Shown here: positions 35,601 to 45,993 of the stretch, piece after piece
Layout: each line of letters starts with the position of its first letter
Position numbering within the stretch: the stretch's first letter is position 1
NCBI RefSeq assembly: GCF_963678635.1
Contig: NC_087068.1
Span: 53,778,213 to 53,842,212, forward strand
Reading direction: 5' to 3'
Length of the DNA: 64,000 nucleotides
Source of the DNA: Symsagittifera roscoffensis
Lineage: Eukaryota; Xenacoelomorpha; Acoela; Convolutidae
Notes under the pieces: generated by a model
What the model saw: only the letters and a program-made list of their open reading frames with translations
What the model was told of the DNA's origin: nothing
Databases searched by the model: none
Position numbers and translations under genes: made by a program

Positions 35601-38600
35601 TTACATCCTATGAATGCAATTTGCACGAACTTTGTAACTGTTACATAAATATTATATAACAAGTACGTGTTTTCAGCTGGTTCATAATGCCACCGAATCG
35701 CATTACCAAGATTAGTTATCTGATGTTGATGTTTCAATGGGAAACGGCTGTTCCATCATTGGTTAAGCGTTTTTTTTAATGCTACCTGTTTTTGCATCTG
35801 ATTTTCGTGTTTTCAACATCGTTTTTTTTAGCATAATGTACTTTTGATTTTCTGTGTTTTGTATCTAGAACAAGTGATGAGACAGAAGAATGAAAAGAAT
35901 TCGCCTCTGGTAAAAATTTCGAATAATTATAGGTTTTATCTTCTAACCTCCGTTTGTGCGCGGCAAAGTCACTCAATTGTCCGTGTTTTTGTATGAATAC
36001 AAATTGATGAAGCAAGAGAGAGAAAAGATTCCCCATTGTCATACCGCTACTGCAGTAGCAGTAATTGTTTATGTATGTACGACCAACCTACGGTGCTTAC
36101 TTATTAAATTTATGGTATACTCAAGGTCACAGTGTGTGATGACATTGAGACTAAGTGATAGATTCAGAGTTTCGACACTGTTCTAGATCTCAGCAACTAA
36201 TACCAAAACAAAAGAAAAGAAAAAGCTAAATTCAATATTCAGAATACAGTATTGAATTACAACTTATTTTCAATTGATATCGCAACGCATATCACATGGC
36301 GCAGTCGGCAGGATTCGCAGCTCAAGATAACAGAACGGATATGGGAATCCGGGTATTTTGGGCGTCAGCGAATCTAGATCCTCCATGGCAGTTCAAAATC
36401 TGGTTCGAACAATTTCTTATGGCGGTTACGGTTAAAGAAAATGTGAACCCAGAGATTATTTTGAAAGAACCAAAAGACATACTAGAGGATCCACCACCTC
36501 GACCAGAAACACCCTGAGAAGGAGAGAATGAAGATGCAAGGAATGCGAGGACCCTTAGAGACAAACTAGCAACGGATAGAGTATTGTGGAGAATGAAGAA
36601 AGAAGGACAAGGGGCCCACGAGTCGGACACAAGGTTTTCTACAACGAAGTACAAAAGAAGTTGGTGTCCAGATTATTTTTGTCTTTGGGTACAGAAGGAA
36701 AAAACGATTCATACAGAAGAACCCACATGCTGAAATATCGAAAATGACGTTCAGGGAAATTACAGAACTGGCAGAAGTTTCGTTTCAAAAGGTGAAATGT
36801 GTAACGTATGAAAGATACAAGCTATTTACGAGAATGCAAGAAGCTGGAGAATCTCTGGAATCATTTCACGCAGCGCTAACTGCGCAAGCAGCCCGATCAG
36901 AACTGGGAACATTGGAAAATGAAATAGTCCGTGATCTATTTATTTCAAAAATGAAGAATATGACGTTGCAGGACACGCTGACATTCGAGACGTTAGACCC
37001 GGAAGAGGTTCCGAAAAGGGCGATAAAGTTCGAAAATAGCAAGTTAACCACAATGGCGTTCCAAAAGACAAATGCGGCGGCTACAGGAGGATCAAGTAAC
37101 AATCACACCTCGGGTGTGAGATTAAAACAAGAACCTGTAATGGCAGTTCGAAATTTGTTAGGGACAACAAAAAATCAAAACAGAGAGGAATCGAACAAAA
37201 AGCAAAATAATGACAAAAATCACAACATGAAAACAAAACCATTTAACAGATGTGGAAGGACATTCGACCAAGGACATCTAAAAAATTGTGCAGCGATGGG
37301 AAAAACTTGTAAGAACTGTGGCAAACCCAATCACTTTGCAAAAATGTGCAGATCTCAACAAGTAAGCGAAGTTGCGGAAGACTCGGAAGGATCTGTAGAG
37401 GAATGCGATCAGATAAGTGAAAGTGTTGAGTCATGTAGTGAGTTTGAAGTTATGTCGATACAAACCTATCAACCGGAAAACGAGAGAGTTTCGAAAAATG
37501 TGAAAGATCGAATTAATGACATGAGGAACAATTCAAATGCTGAAACGATACGAGTTCAGAAAATAGATTTGATTGAGATCCAACATTGAAACGAGTAAAG
37601 TCAATAAAGGCCATGGTACGAATTGACAACCAAATAATACAACTAACAGTGGACACGGGAAGTCCAGTTTCATTTCTCAATTGGGCGACGCCGATGGAAA
37701 TTATGGATAAATCAAGCAAAGTGAGATTCATTCCGTCAGGAAAACTGAACTTACAAACAAAATTCGTTGATTACAACAAACAACCGATCAGTATACTGGG
37801 AGCCCTTAAGACTAATCTTCGGTCGGCAGGCTGGGAGGTAAAAGGCGCTACCTTTCTGGTATCAGAACGTAAAACCAGATGCATCATGGGACTAGACCTG
37901 CAAAGACAAGTGGGAATAGTTACTACACAAAAACCAGCGCCAAAGGAACTCACCAGGTTTGACGTGCTCATGTGCGAGCAGTCAGAAGGTTGGAAAGAAA
38001 AATTTTTCACTAAATTTAAAAACTTATTTGATAGACAAGGAATTTCAAAAAATCACAATGTAAATTCAAAATTTAACTATCCACTATGTCCAATTCAAGA
38101 AAAGGGGAGAAGAATCCCAATTCACATACAAGATAAAGTTGAAAAAGAAATCGATAAATTGTGGACAGAAGGTCATATAACAAAACTCGACAAATGTACA
38201 AGTGATTGCTTTATCGCTCCGATTGTGATAACAGTAAAAAAAGACGACTCAATAAAATTGGCCATGGACGCGTAACCAATTAAAAGACAATTGTTCAAAA
38301 ACAAATATCAAATGCCGAATGTAGATGAATTCATCGATGATGTGAGCCAAATTGTTGCCAAAAACAAAAATGGTACTCTATATTTCACGGTGTTAGATTT
38401 GAAATATGCGTACAGTCAATTAAAATTGGCTGCCGATACAGCTAAACAATGCAAATTTAACATTGTCGGTGGGAAAGCAACCGGAACATACAGATTTCTG
38501 ACAGGGTTCTATGGTTTAGCGGATATGCCAGCTGAATTTCAAAAGGATATGGATAGGATTATCAATCACGCTAAAAACACATTCTGTTTTCTGGATGACA

Positions 38601-41600
38601 TACTTATTGTGTCAAAAGGAAATGAAATTGAACATGGAAATCTGGTGGAAGCAGTACTAAAGAAATTGGATGCGGAAAATTTGGCATTGAAATTATCAAA
38701 GTGTGAATTTTTCAAACAAGAAGTGAATTGGTTAGGTCATCACCTCTCAGAAGTAGGGGTTAGACCTAAAATCACTAAAACGGAAGCAATTGTAAATCTG
38801 AACCCGCCGAAATTGCTTAAGCAGTTAAGGTCATTTCTGGGAAGTATAAATCATTAGCTAAATTTATACCTAACGCAGCAAGCCTGAATAAGAAATTGAG
38901 ACCACTTCTTAAAGAAGAAAATCAAAAGAAAAAACTAAGAAACATGAAACTCCCGGTCAAAACGTTTGAGTGGGGGTATGAACACACGGTAGTATTTAAT
39001 ACTATAAAAGAAGCTGTGACAAATATAACAAAAGTATATTATTACGATGCTACCCGAGAAACACGAGTTGAATGTAATGCGAGCCATGAGGGGCTAGGGG
39101 CTACATTGGAACAGCACGATGATGAAGGCCTGTGGGTTCCAATTTCATTCGCATCCCGATATCTGAATGTCTAAAAAAAAAAAATCAACAAATGAACTGG
39201 AGTTATTGGCAGTTATTTGGGCAGTAGACAGATACAAACACTACCTTTTGGCAAAACCATTTATCATCGCAACAGATCATAAGGCGCTTACATAAGCGTT
39301 AGATGGTAACAAGTCAAATAAGACCTATCAATCCCGTTTGACCCGGTGGGTTGACCGGTTATTGCCATATCAGTTTAAAATAGTTCACATTCCGGGGAGG
39401 GACATGGGTAAAGTTGAATATTTATCGCGTGATCCCTACAATGATCCCTGGCCCGAATCAGAATTAGACGAAAAGTTTGTAGTGGCGACAATAAACTCCT
39501 TTCATGAAGCATTAGACTGCATGAACAGTAGGCTCAAAGAAACTGGGTCGCTCGACCGGAACGAAAACGTTCTAGAATGTTCTAGAAGGAATGCAAAGAA
39601 ACAGTCATCAAGTAATGGTTGCTATAGCAACCAAATGGGTCAAAAACGAAAAAAGCTCGACTGGAACGAGAGAAAACAGTTTCCACGACTGCAAAAACAG
39701 CTCAACACAGCAGTTCAACATACACCGATCACTTTTTTGTCAACTCAACTCAATAAACAGTCATTCTCAAATAAATCGAAAATCGTAGAAAAATCAGCGT
39801 AGAAATTCAGAAGAAAAAAAACAGACTCAAGGAACGAGATGTCAAGAAACAGATCCTACGATTGGTGGTCGGATTCGTCACAGGAATGGCGTAACGACGA
39901 ACGAGAAGAGAGCCTACTTGACCCAAAGTGGAACCGCTCAATGACAAATGCAAACGAACTTTCAGAAGAGAAGGAAATCACAGAGACAGTTCAGCGAACA
40001 AGAAAAATCATAAGAGGAGGCCGTAAAAATAGGGATAGCTCCGACAGTGAAACTAGACAGGCATCACGAGTGAAATGGCAGCTCGAACCAGATCAACAAC
40101 GAGAAGCAGATCAAAGACTTCTTTCATTCTGGCAACTAATTGGCGGAGAAGAAAACATACGAGGACCCAATAGAGAATTGGTGGCACACACGGAGGAGGT
40201 CAGGGGCAGCTCAGAATATGGACAAAGTTCAGCAATACACAAACCAACCGCATCGGCGGAAAGAAAATTAAGCGAGATGCAGGTCATAGAAATGGACCTG
40301 ACGACCACAGAAGAGGCTGAGAGTGAAGAAGAAGTGTGTGCAATTGAACCGCCGAAGACGTTGGGAAAATTAAAACTGCCGAAGCAACAGCAAGAGGAGA
40401 CTCTGGACAATTTGGCAAAATTGTTTGACAAAAGTCTGTTGTCCGAATTAACCACCGAAGACACATGAATGGACCGCCGTAGACGAGTGATAGAAAGAGG
40501 GGACAAACAAGGCTTCGAACTAATGGGACCTTATACGAATCCGCTGTGGTCACAGATGGCAGTGCAGGACGACTGCATTTTGGCGAATAACTGGCTAGCG
40601 GTCCCGCTCCATTTAAGACAAGCTGTTCTCAAACGAATACATCGAGGGCATCCAGGCCAAGAAGCTATGCTAGGAGCATTGTTAATCTAGCCAAGGAGTG
40701 CCGTAGCTGTACCAGATACGGTAAGAATGTAAATTATCTTATTTCGAAAAACGCGTCAAAACCACTGCCACTGCTCACGCAGCCGGGACAGGAAGTACAA
40801 TTAGATTACGCGGGGCCCATAGAAAATCAAAAAGGAAAAAAATCTACCTCTTAGTAGCTATAGATCGATTTTCAAAATTTCCATCGGTGAAGGTTACGAA
40901 ATCTACAAGTGGGAAGTGTACAGTAAAATTCTTGAGATCGTATATCGACACACATGGGATTCCCGAATCAATTCGCTCGGATCAATTTTCAGGCTTTAAA
41001 GGGAAAACGCTGAAAATTTTTTGTTCGGAACTCAATATCGAGCAAAAGTTCAGTCCGGTGGGGGACCACCGAGGCTGTGGTTTGGTAGAACGTACAATCC
41101 AAACTATAAAAAGAAGACTGGGGTGATGTTGCTCGAAGAAAATAATAAATCGATCAAATTAGGTCTTAGTATTATAAGGAGAGATTTGCGGTGGAACAAG
41201 CAGAAAACCATTCAAGTATCCCCATTTCAAGCGCATTTTGGCAGACTACCGAAAACGGAATCTAAAATTGTGAGGGAAAGGTTTTTAAACAATTCTGACT
41301 ATTCAGACAAACAACACTTGGAACGCTCAGCACTGACGGCTTCCCAATTGACACGCAGAATTGACCAATCAAGAGAGAACCTCAAAATAGTACGCAAAGG
41401 ATAACTCAGCAGGGATACAAGCCCACTGCACAAGCAGCAACTAACATCGGACAGGGATAAAGAGAAGACTTAAGCCCTAAAGGAGCTGTTGGAGGCAAAC
41501 GCCCGCTGGAACAACGAAAGAAGGGATGCGGCTAAAAACGATTTAGACGACTAGTGGACGAGACTGGACTACTAAATCTTGACCTACGAAAGGAGATGAT

Positions 41601-44600
41601 ATACTCATTGGAGAAAGGATTTATTGAAGACAAAGTGGAAGATCAATGTAAATCCCCGCCTAAGACAATACTTAGAAAGGACCCGCTAAGAAAAAGTGGA
41701 CAAGCACTCACAAAACAATTAAAGGGGAAAATTGCTTCAAAAACAGACTCAACGATCAAGACGTCTACAGGCTCTATCTATCGGAAGTCAGATATTGCAA
41801 AATCGAAAACAGTGCTGACACAGGAAAATCAGCGGAGTGCGAGTAAAAGTCCATCGGCGGAAACTACGAAAAAGTTTCTAAGGATCAGTTCCCCCGAGTT
41901 ACTGGAGGAGTTAGGGTCCGATGAAGAACTGCAACGAGACATGGAGATCGCAGATGCGACAAATCCCATAGATCGTTTCCAAAAGAGCCAAACAGTAGTG
42001 ACTTCAAAAGACACGGAAGCAGGGGGAGGCCTGAACTTGGCAATTAAGAGGGCAAAACCAAATCTGGCGGGTCCAAGCTCAACTACAGAGGAAAGCGATA
42101 AAAAGAAGACGGAGAAGAAAGTGAAAGAAAAGAAAAACCAAAACAAGCAGCAACAGGGGACAAGCCAAACTGCGACGGCAGCCGATCCGGAGCAGGAGCA
42201 AGCTACTTCAAAGTCGGGAAAATTAGATCATAAAACTCAGACAAGCTCTACACCTAAATCAAAACAGAGGTCGAAATTCAAATGTATTGACTCCCAGACA
42301 CCTCCAGAGGACATAATCGACACATTCTACAATCGAAATTTAGCACCGTCCGAGTGGGAAAAATATGCAGATCAATTATTAAAATGAGGAGTTCAGCGAG
42401 TTGCAGACGAAATTAGAGAAAACCCACAACAAATTTCGGAGAATGATACGACATTCGAGCCACCACAAGGATTCTCGGACGAGTCGAATACCGAAGTGTC
42501 GGGTATCAGACGAAGTTCCAGGCAAACGAAAAACAAGGAACCGAAACGCTTTGGTGACCCGATAAAGCACTCAATTAATGAGATATCAGAGAATCTGACA
42601 GGGGGAGCACTCCTGAAAGCAGCAGTTCAGGAATGTCGAAATCAACTAAGAGACTTCAAGGAACGAAGCGATAGACCGGTGGAATCGAAAATAAGACGGC
42701 TCGAACGACACTTATTCATGCGAAAATTTGGGTATGCTACACAAGATGACGGAGTGGAATGGAACCCGAGTTGTGAAATAGAGCTGGAAGAAAACTGAAA
42801 ACTCTATAAACTAAACCGTCAATTAACCCAGCAACTTTCTTGGGAACTGAGTACATTGAACTCTTTTTAAATAAATTAGCCTACTTATGTTGTATAATTT
42901 ATTTCCTTTACCGAGGGGGGTGTGTCATACCGCTACTGCAGTAGCAGTAATTGTTTATGTATGTACGACCAACCTACGGTGCTTACTTATTACTTTTATG
43001 GTATACTCAAGGTCACAGTGTGTGATGACATCGAGACTAAGTGAGAGATTCAGAGTTTCGACACTGTTCTAGATCTCAGCAACTAATACCAAAACAAAAG
43101 AAAAGAAAAAGCTAAATTCAATATTCAGAATACAGTATTGAATTACAACTTGTTTTCAATTGATATCGCAACGCATATCACACCCATTAAGCAAAAGGTG
43201 TCGACTATAGAAAAAGGCTGTAATTTTGGGGTAGCGAGCCCATCTGAACATCGTATATTTAGGATTAGGCACTAGCACTACCATTTCTTCCGTTTTTCAT
43301 TAATAAAATGATGAAACATTAGAGAGAAAAATTCCACCTTGAGCAAAAACACGGACTATGGATGCTTTTAAAATTTTAATCGGTTTTTTTTTTGCACGGC
43401 GAAGGCATATTAATTCCATTTAAATTAGGATAAAGCACTACTAAATTTCTCGTTTTCTACACATGGAAAAATAATGAAAAAGCAAAAAAGAAAAAGTTCC
43501 ACCTTGAGCTACAAAAACGAATTATGGTGTGTTTGATTTTCTAATTTCTGTTTCTTTTGCCGGCTGAGGCAATAAATTTACGTTTTTTTTTGCGTCTAGA
43601 CAGACTGGGCAAAGAACAGAAATTAAAAGTTCAGCATGAGCGAAAAAATACAGATTAAAGAGGTTTTCGACATTTTTTATGGCTGTTTATTTTGAGCGGC
43701 AAAGGCATCTCGACTTCGGACTGACTATTGTCAAGCTTTTTATTGATTTTTTCCTGTTTTACATTTAGAAAGATTGCTGAAACAGGACAGAGAAAGAACG
43801 ATGGCAGCACTGGCAGCGGCAGAGAGCGATCCACAAACGACTTTGAAGTATGCCTCAAGGCCATCCAAGTGTGCATGGACCATACACCCAGTGTACAAAT
43901 GGCAAGCGCCCAATCTGTTCCAGAAGGCATTCCTCCCCACCATAGACTCACTGGAGAACCTACTCACAAAACAGGTGTGAACAAAATAGGTTAATAACTG
44001 AAAAAAAGGGAAAATAATTTTAAAAAAGTAGCAAGTAGTTCATTAAACAGTAGGTGTTATGAGCTGAACAGCTCCTATGTCGGTCCTTGTTCTTGTAGTC
44101 AAAACGTTTTAATTAACGAAAATTTAAGTTTAGAAAAATTTAATTAAGCCAAAAATGAAAAATAACAAAAAAATTAATAATTGAAGGTTAAACAATGGGT
44201 TAAAAAATACTCGTATCTGTTTTGAAATACTCGTATGTTCAAACTGTTTTGAAGTGAAGTAACATCATCCAACATCTTGAGCAATAACAATAGCCTTGTT
44301 GATTTGAAACACGAGCGGATCTAGGTTTTTCTCGAGAAGAGGCCTTCTAAAGACTTCCAACGTTTTTCAAATTGACCAAGCTGATTTTCCAGATTTTTTA
44401 AATATCTTGAAAACATTCTTTTTTCGGCGCCACAGGCTAACTATTCAACAAAAATAAAACAGACCAAAAAGAATGTCTTGGAAATCTTTTCTAAGGTTTT
44501 TTTTCCCCGGTTTTCACGATTTTCCTATTCAGGTGCTGATCGAGGGTGAACTGACTTATCTGCTCGGGTCAGTTCGGGCCAGCCAGTTTGGGTCCATCAC

Positions 44601-44687
44601 CAACCCCGGCTTCTGCATCAATTCCGGAATATACATCTGGATCTCTGACTTCGACGGGCCAGAAACCATCACGCAACGCAAACTCAG
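32573..44687 (+). CDS. Gene 3 (internal part): unrecognised protein, five exons, continues beyond the window
   Basis: Exons 32573-32625, 34270-34427, 35245-35409, 43769-43974 and 44533-44687 all have AG/GT borders and successive phases that agree (2, 1, 1, 0, with 2 at the last donor). The protein starts with a short basic segment, then a Ser/Lys-rich stretch, a Gly-rich then Lys/Pro/Thr/Ser-rich stretch, and finally a folded-looking region rich in Leu, Ile, Trp and Tyr. I do not recognise the family. One intron holds a complete Gypsy element (36037-43182) and the intron after 44687 holds the giant LTR element. Both ends of the gene are missing or unseen. Confidence 0.55.
32986..33083 (+). 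repeat. tRNA-derived sequence (SINE-like)
   Basis: CCGTGGCTGAATGGTTAGTG is a good A-box region as in Leu/Ser tRNAs, and an AAATTCGAGGC B-box-like motif lies near 33070. The body between is a repeated GAGTTTTTGC sequence, so it is not a functional tRNA. It lies in a gene 3 intron. Confidence 0.4.
34270..34427 (+). CDS. Gene 3, Ser/Lys-rich exon
   Basis: The acceptor TTTTTTTTACAG ends at 34269 and the donor is CTTG|GTGAGG. Two frames are open. The one with one leading base (Ser/Thr/Lys/Pro-rich) agrees in phase with both neighbours. Confidence 0.6.
34488..34508. repeat. Long poly-G run
   Basis: About 20 consecutive G 60 bases after an exon donor, preceded by a C-rich tract. The exact length is unreliable in any assembly. 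Confidence 0.6.
35245..35409 (+). CDS. Gene 3, Gly-rich then Lys/Pro/Ser-rich exon
   Basis: The acceptor AATACAG ends at 35244 and the donor is CAAG|GTAACA. It is strongly G-rich in its first half, unlike the surrounding AT-rich DNA. Phase 1 at both ends. Confidence 0.6.
36032..36036. repeat. Target-site duplication CCCAT (left)
   Basis: Identical to 43183-43187. Confidence 0.85.
36037..36296 (+). repeat. Gypsy-1 5' LTR
   Basis: Starts TGTCATACC and ends ATATCACA. Partner of 42923-43182. Confidence 0.9.
36296..37589 (+). pseudogene. gag: Gypsy-1 Gag
   Basis: The ATG uses the last base of the LTR and runs through the primer-binding site. A TGA at 36515-36517 and a frame change before 36744 break it. 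The C-terminal part (36744-37589) is intact: capsid-like helices, a basic linker, then a double zinc knuckle (first knuckle with Cys-Gly ... His ... Cys, the second Cys-Lys-Asn-Cys-Gly-Lys-Pro-Asn-His-Phe-Ala-Lys-Met-Cys). The first Cys of the first knuckle reads as part of Asn-Arg-Cys-Gly. An acidic tail follows. Confidence 0.8.
36297..36314 (+). promoter_or_regulatory. Gypsy-1 primer-binding site, tRNA-Ser type
   Basis: TGGCGCAGTCGGCAGGAT directly abuts the LTR. This is the tRNA-Ser-type site known from Gypsy elements such as 17.6 and 297. The first codons of Gag overlap it. Confidence 0.75.
37577..38857 (+). pseudogene. pol: Gypsy-1 protease and reverse transcriptase
   Basis: The frame opens at 37577, in the -1 frame relative to Gag, overlapping its stop, as expected of Gag-Pol -1 frameshifting. 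Protease has Val-Asp-Thr-Gly-Ser. RT has Leu-Asp-Leu-Lys-Tyr-Ala-Tyr, the Tyr-Gly-Leu-Ala segment and Phe-Leu-Asp-Asp at about 38590 (catalytic YxDD variant). A TAA at 38273-38275 interrupts RT near its start, and the frame is lost at 38857. Confidence 0.85.
38858..39480 (+). pseudogene. Gypsy-1 RNase H and connection region
   Basis: The frame at 38896-39174 has Thr-Arg-Val-Glu-Cys-Asn-Ala-Ser-His-Glu-Gly-Leu-Gly, matching the RNase H start with the usual Asp changed. An A12 run at 39175 shifts the frame. Glu-Leu-Leu-Ala-Val and Ala-Thr-Asp-His-Lys motifs follow, then Pro-Gly-Arg-Asp-Met and Tyr-Leu-Ser-Arg. Confidence 0.7.
39839..40468 (+). CDS. Gypsy-1 extra frame between RNase H and integrase, function unknown
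   Basis: An open frame of 209 codons, rich in Glu, Arg, Ser and Gln, predicted to be disordered. Ordinary Gypsy elements join RNase H to integrase directly, so this is additional. It may be part of the polyprotein linker or a separate protein. It ends directly before the integrase frame at 40469. Confidence 0.5.
   Translation: MSRNRSYDWWSDSSQEWRNDEREESLLDPKWNRSMTNANELSEEKEITETVQRTRKIIRGGRKNRDSSDSETRQASRVKWQLEPDQQREADQRLLSFWQLIGGEENIRGPNRELVAHTEEVRGSSEYGQSSAIHKPTASAERKLSEMQVIEMDLTTTEEAESEEEVCAIEPPKTLGKLKLPKQQQEETLDNLAKLFDKSLLSELTTEDT
40469..41404 (+). pseudogene. Gypsy-1 integrase
   Basis: Pieces at 40469-40690, 40690-41126 and 41021-41404. The N-terminal zinc region has His-Arg-Gly-His-Pro-Gly and later Cys-x2-Cys. 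The core shows Leu-Asp-Tyr-Ala-Gly-Pro, Arg-Ser-Asp-Gln-Phe and Leu-Val-Glu-Arg, giving Asp, Asp and Glu. A stop at 40688-40690 and shifts near 40835 and 41100 break it. Confidence 0.75.
41554..42798 (+). CDS. Gypsy-1 C-terminal extension frames
   Basis: Frames 41554-42387 (277 codons) and 42496-42798 (100 codons) follow the integrase. They are Lys/Ser/Thr/Gln-rich with many charged runs. The second ends with acidic residues just before the polypurine tract. No chromodomain or envelope signature is visible. Function unknown. Confidence 0.5.
42923..43182 (+). repeat. Gypsy-1 3' LTR
   Basis: Preceded by the purine tract GAGGGGGGTG, the likely polypurine tract. Confidence 0.9.
43183..43187. repeat. 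Target-site duplication CCCAT (right)
   Basis: Identical to 36032-36036. Confidence 0.85.
43240..43720. repeat. Degenerate tandem repeats, period about 135-165 bp
   Basis: TTCCACCTTGAGC-like cores at about 43333, 43498 and 43630, each followed by a GCGGCAAAGGCAT-like core at about 43396, 43558 and 43694. They lie just before the 43769 exon. Confidence 0.45.
43769..43974 (+). CDS. Gene 3, exon of 68 codons
   Basis: The acceptor TTTTACATTTAG ends at 43768 and the donor is CAG|GTGTGA. It begins with a charged, Ala-rich, helix-like segment followed by a Trp/Pro/Leu-rich part. Confidence 0.65.
44533..44687 (+). CDS. Gene 3, last exon in the window
   Basis: The acceptor CCTATTCAG ends at 44532 and the donor is CTCAG|GTTCAG. 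GC-rich codons and a hydrophobic, Gly/Ser-containing sequence with Ile-Tyr-Ile-Trp-Ile look like part of a beta-rich fold. Phase 2 out; the next exon must lie beyond the giant retroelement. Confidence 0.65.
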
Positions 44688-45262
44688 GTTCAGTCCGGGT
44701 CTTCAAAATTTAGATTTATAATTTTACAAAAACATCTTGTCAGTTCATCTAAGACAATTCATACATCTTGAAATAAATTTATGAAAAGAAAACTCTTAAG
44801 GAAATTAGTGTAGTGATCTGAACAAAATATAATGCTGCATCGCTTTAAATGGGCTCAAAAAACCTCGAATAAGTCGCAAAAATAGCACGCCGAGTAAGAC
44901 AAAATTGACTTCATTCTGAACATGTTTTCTCAAAAAAAAAACAAAAACTCTCAGCCTCAAAGCGAACGTTTTAAGTTTTTTATCAAAAAAACGGTGAAAG
45001 TAATAAAGGGAGAAAATTCAAGAAAATATTTGATTTGGAGAATTTGTTAAAAAATCAAAGTAGTCAAGTTTTTTTTACATTTGTTTTTGTTAACTAATTA
45101 TAACCATAAAATTTAAAACTTGATTTATGGAGTGATCTTGGGATTATATGGTTTCAATTTGATTGGCTGAAATTTCTCTCCTAACTAATAAAAAAAGTTC
45201 ATCTCCATTTCTCGTTGGTTCAAAATGTGATCCAGAATCTTGAAAAATTCCAGAATAACTTT
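44688..45262. other. Intron sequence of gene 3 before the giant element
   Basis: AT-rich with no repeat or frame of note. Confidence 0.4.
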
Positions 45263-45672
45263 TGGAACCTGATCTAAACTACATTTTATGATTGGATAAT
45301 TTAGATATTTTACCAATGTAAAGTATTTAATATTAACCAATCATGATCCATCTAACTAACAACCCACTTATTTGTAAGTGCTGAAGTTACTTGTAATTTC
45401 AGCACCAGAGAGATTTGAATTTAACTTAGAAATTAGTTGGACTCTCCCGAGCACTTCAGCAGCCGCAATAAACCAGTATACCCTAGATCTATTGAGCCTA
45501 GCAGAGACTAGTTAAACAACCTGAGACTAGATAGTATAAGAGTAAGATTAGGATCGGTATTAGACTAAGAAGTTGCACGAATCTATCCGGCCGAAAATAA
45601 GATAGCGTGACGAGCAGACGGTGTACCCTATCCGAAATTACTCTATGAGTTAACCAACTCGGTCCTAACTCA
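45263..45672 (+). repeat. Giant element 5' LTR
   Basis: The start is fixed by the alignment with 63697. The end is inferred from the CA two bases before the presumed primer-binding site, giving 410 bp. Only the first 304 bases can be checked against the 3' copy. Confidence 0.75.
45467..45472 (+). terminator. Polyadenylation signal in the giant element 5' LTR
   Basis: AATAAA, repeated in the 3' LTR at 63901-63906, where it would end the element's transcripts. Confidence 0.5.
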
Positions 45673-45674
45673 TC

Positions 45675-45692
45675 TGGTGCGACCATAAGTCT
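45675..45692 (+). promoter_or_regulatory. Presumed primer-binding site of the giant element
   Basis: TGGTGCGACCATAAGTCT two bases after the LTR end. TGG fits the complement of tRNA CCA, and a TCGAA resembling a T-loop complement follows. I could not assign the tRNA. Confidence 0.45.
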
Positions 45693-45759
45693 CGAACAAG
45701 ACCTTAATAGCTTAGAATTAACCAAAATAGATTAGAAATTAGACAAAAACATTTACAAA

Positions 45760-45993
45760 ATGTTATACGACAATAATTTAATCGAAATGTCTCTACGATT
45801 CAATAGATCAGAGCCAATATTCCGAACCATAACAGAACTACCCGGAATTGGAAGAAGACCTCGAACCAGAGACGACATACGACAAAGTAGAAACTTGCCA
45901 TATAGCTATATGATAGTTAGGCAAAAACCAGAACAAACTTTTATATTTAGAATACTACTGGCAATGAATTTAGATTTTCATTTGCAAACATAA
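45760..45993 (+). CDS. Small leader ORF of the giant element (77 aa), unknown
   Basis: ATG-started frame in the 5' leader, Arg/Ile/Leu-rich, without recognised motif. It could be an upstream ORF that regulates translation or a chance frame. Confidence 0.25.
   Translation: MLYDNNLIEMSLRFNRSEPIFRTITELPGIGRRPRTRDDIRQSRNLPYSYMIVRQKPEQTFIFRILLAMNLDFHLQT

Larger units (their letters stand above)
36037..43182 (+). mobile_element. Gypsy (Ty3-like) LTR retrotransposon, nearly complete
   Basis: The 260-bp LTRs at 36037-36296 and 42923-43182 differ at only about five positions by eye. The target duplication CCCAT lies at 36032-36036 and 43183-43187. The order is Gag, protease, RT, RNase H, an extra frame, integrase, and a long C-terminal extension. 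There are a few in-frame stops and shifts, so this copy is probably non-autonomous but fairly young. Confidence 0.93.

Noticed and set aside
34541-44095. Inverted AGCTGTTCAGCT-containing segments near 34565 and 44060 as ends of one large transposon
   Set aside because: They match in inverse orientation, but the interval contains two host exons and a complete Gypsy element, so independent copies of a dispersed repeat are more likely.
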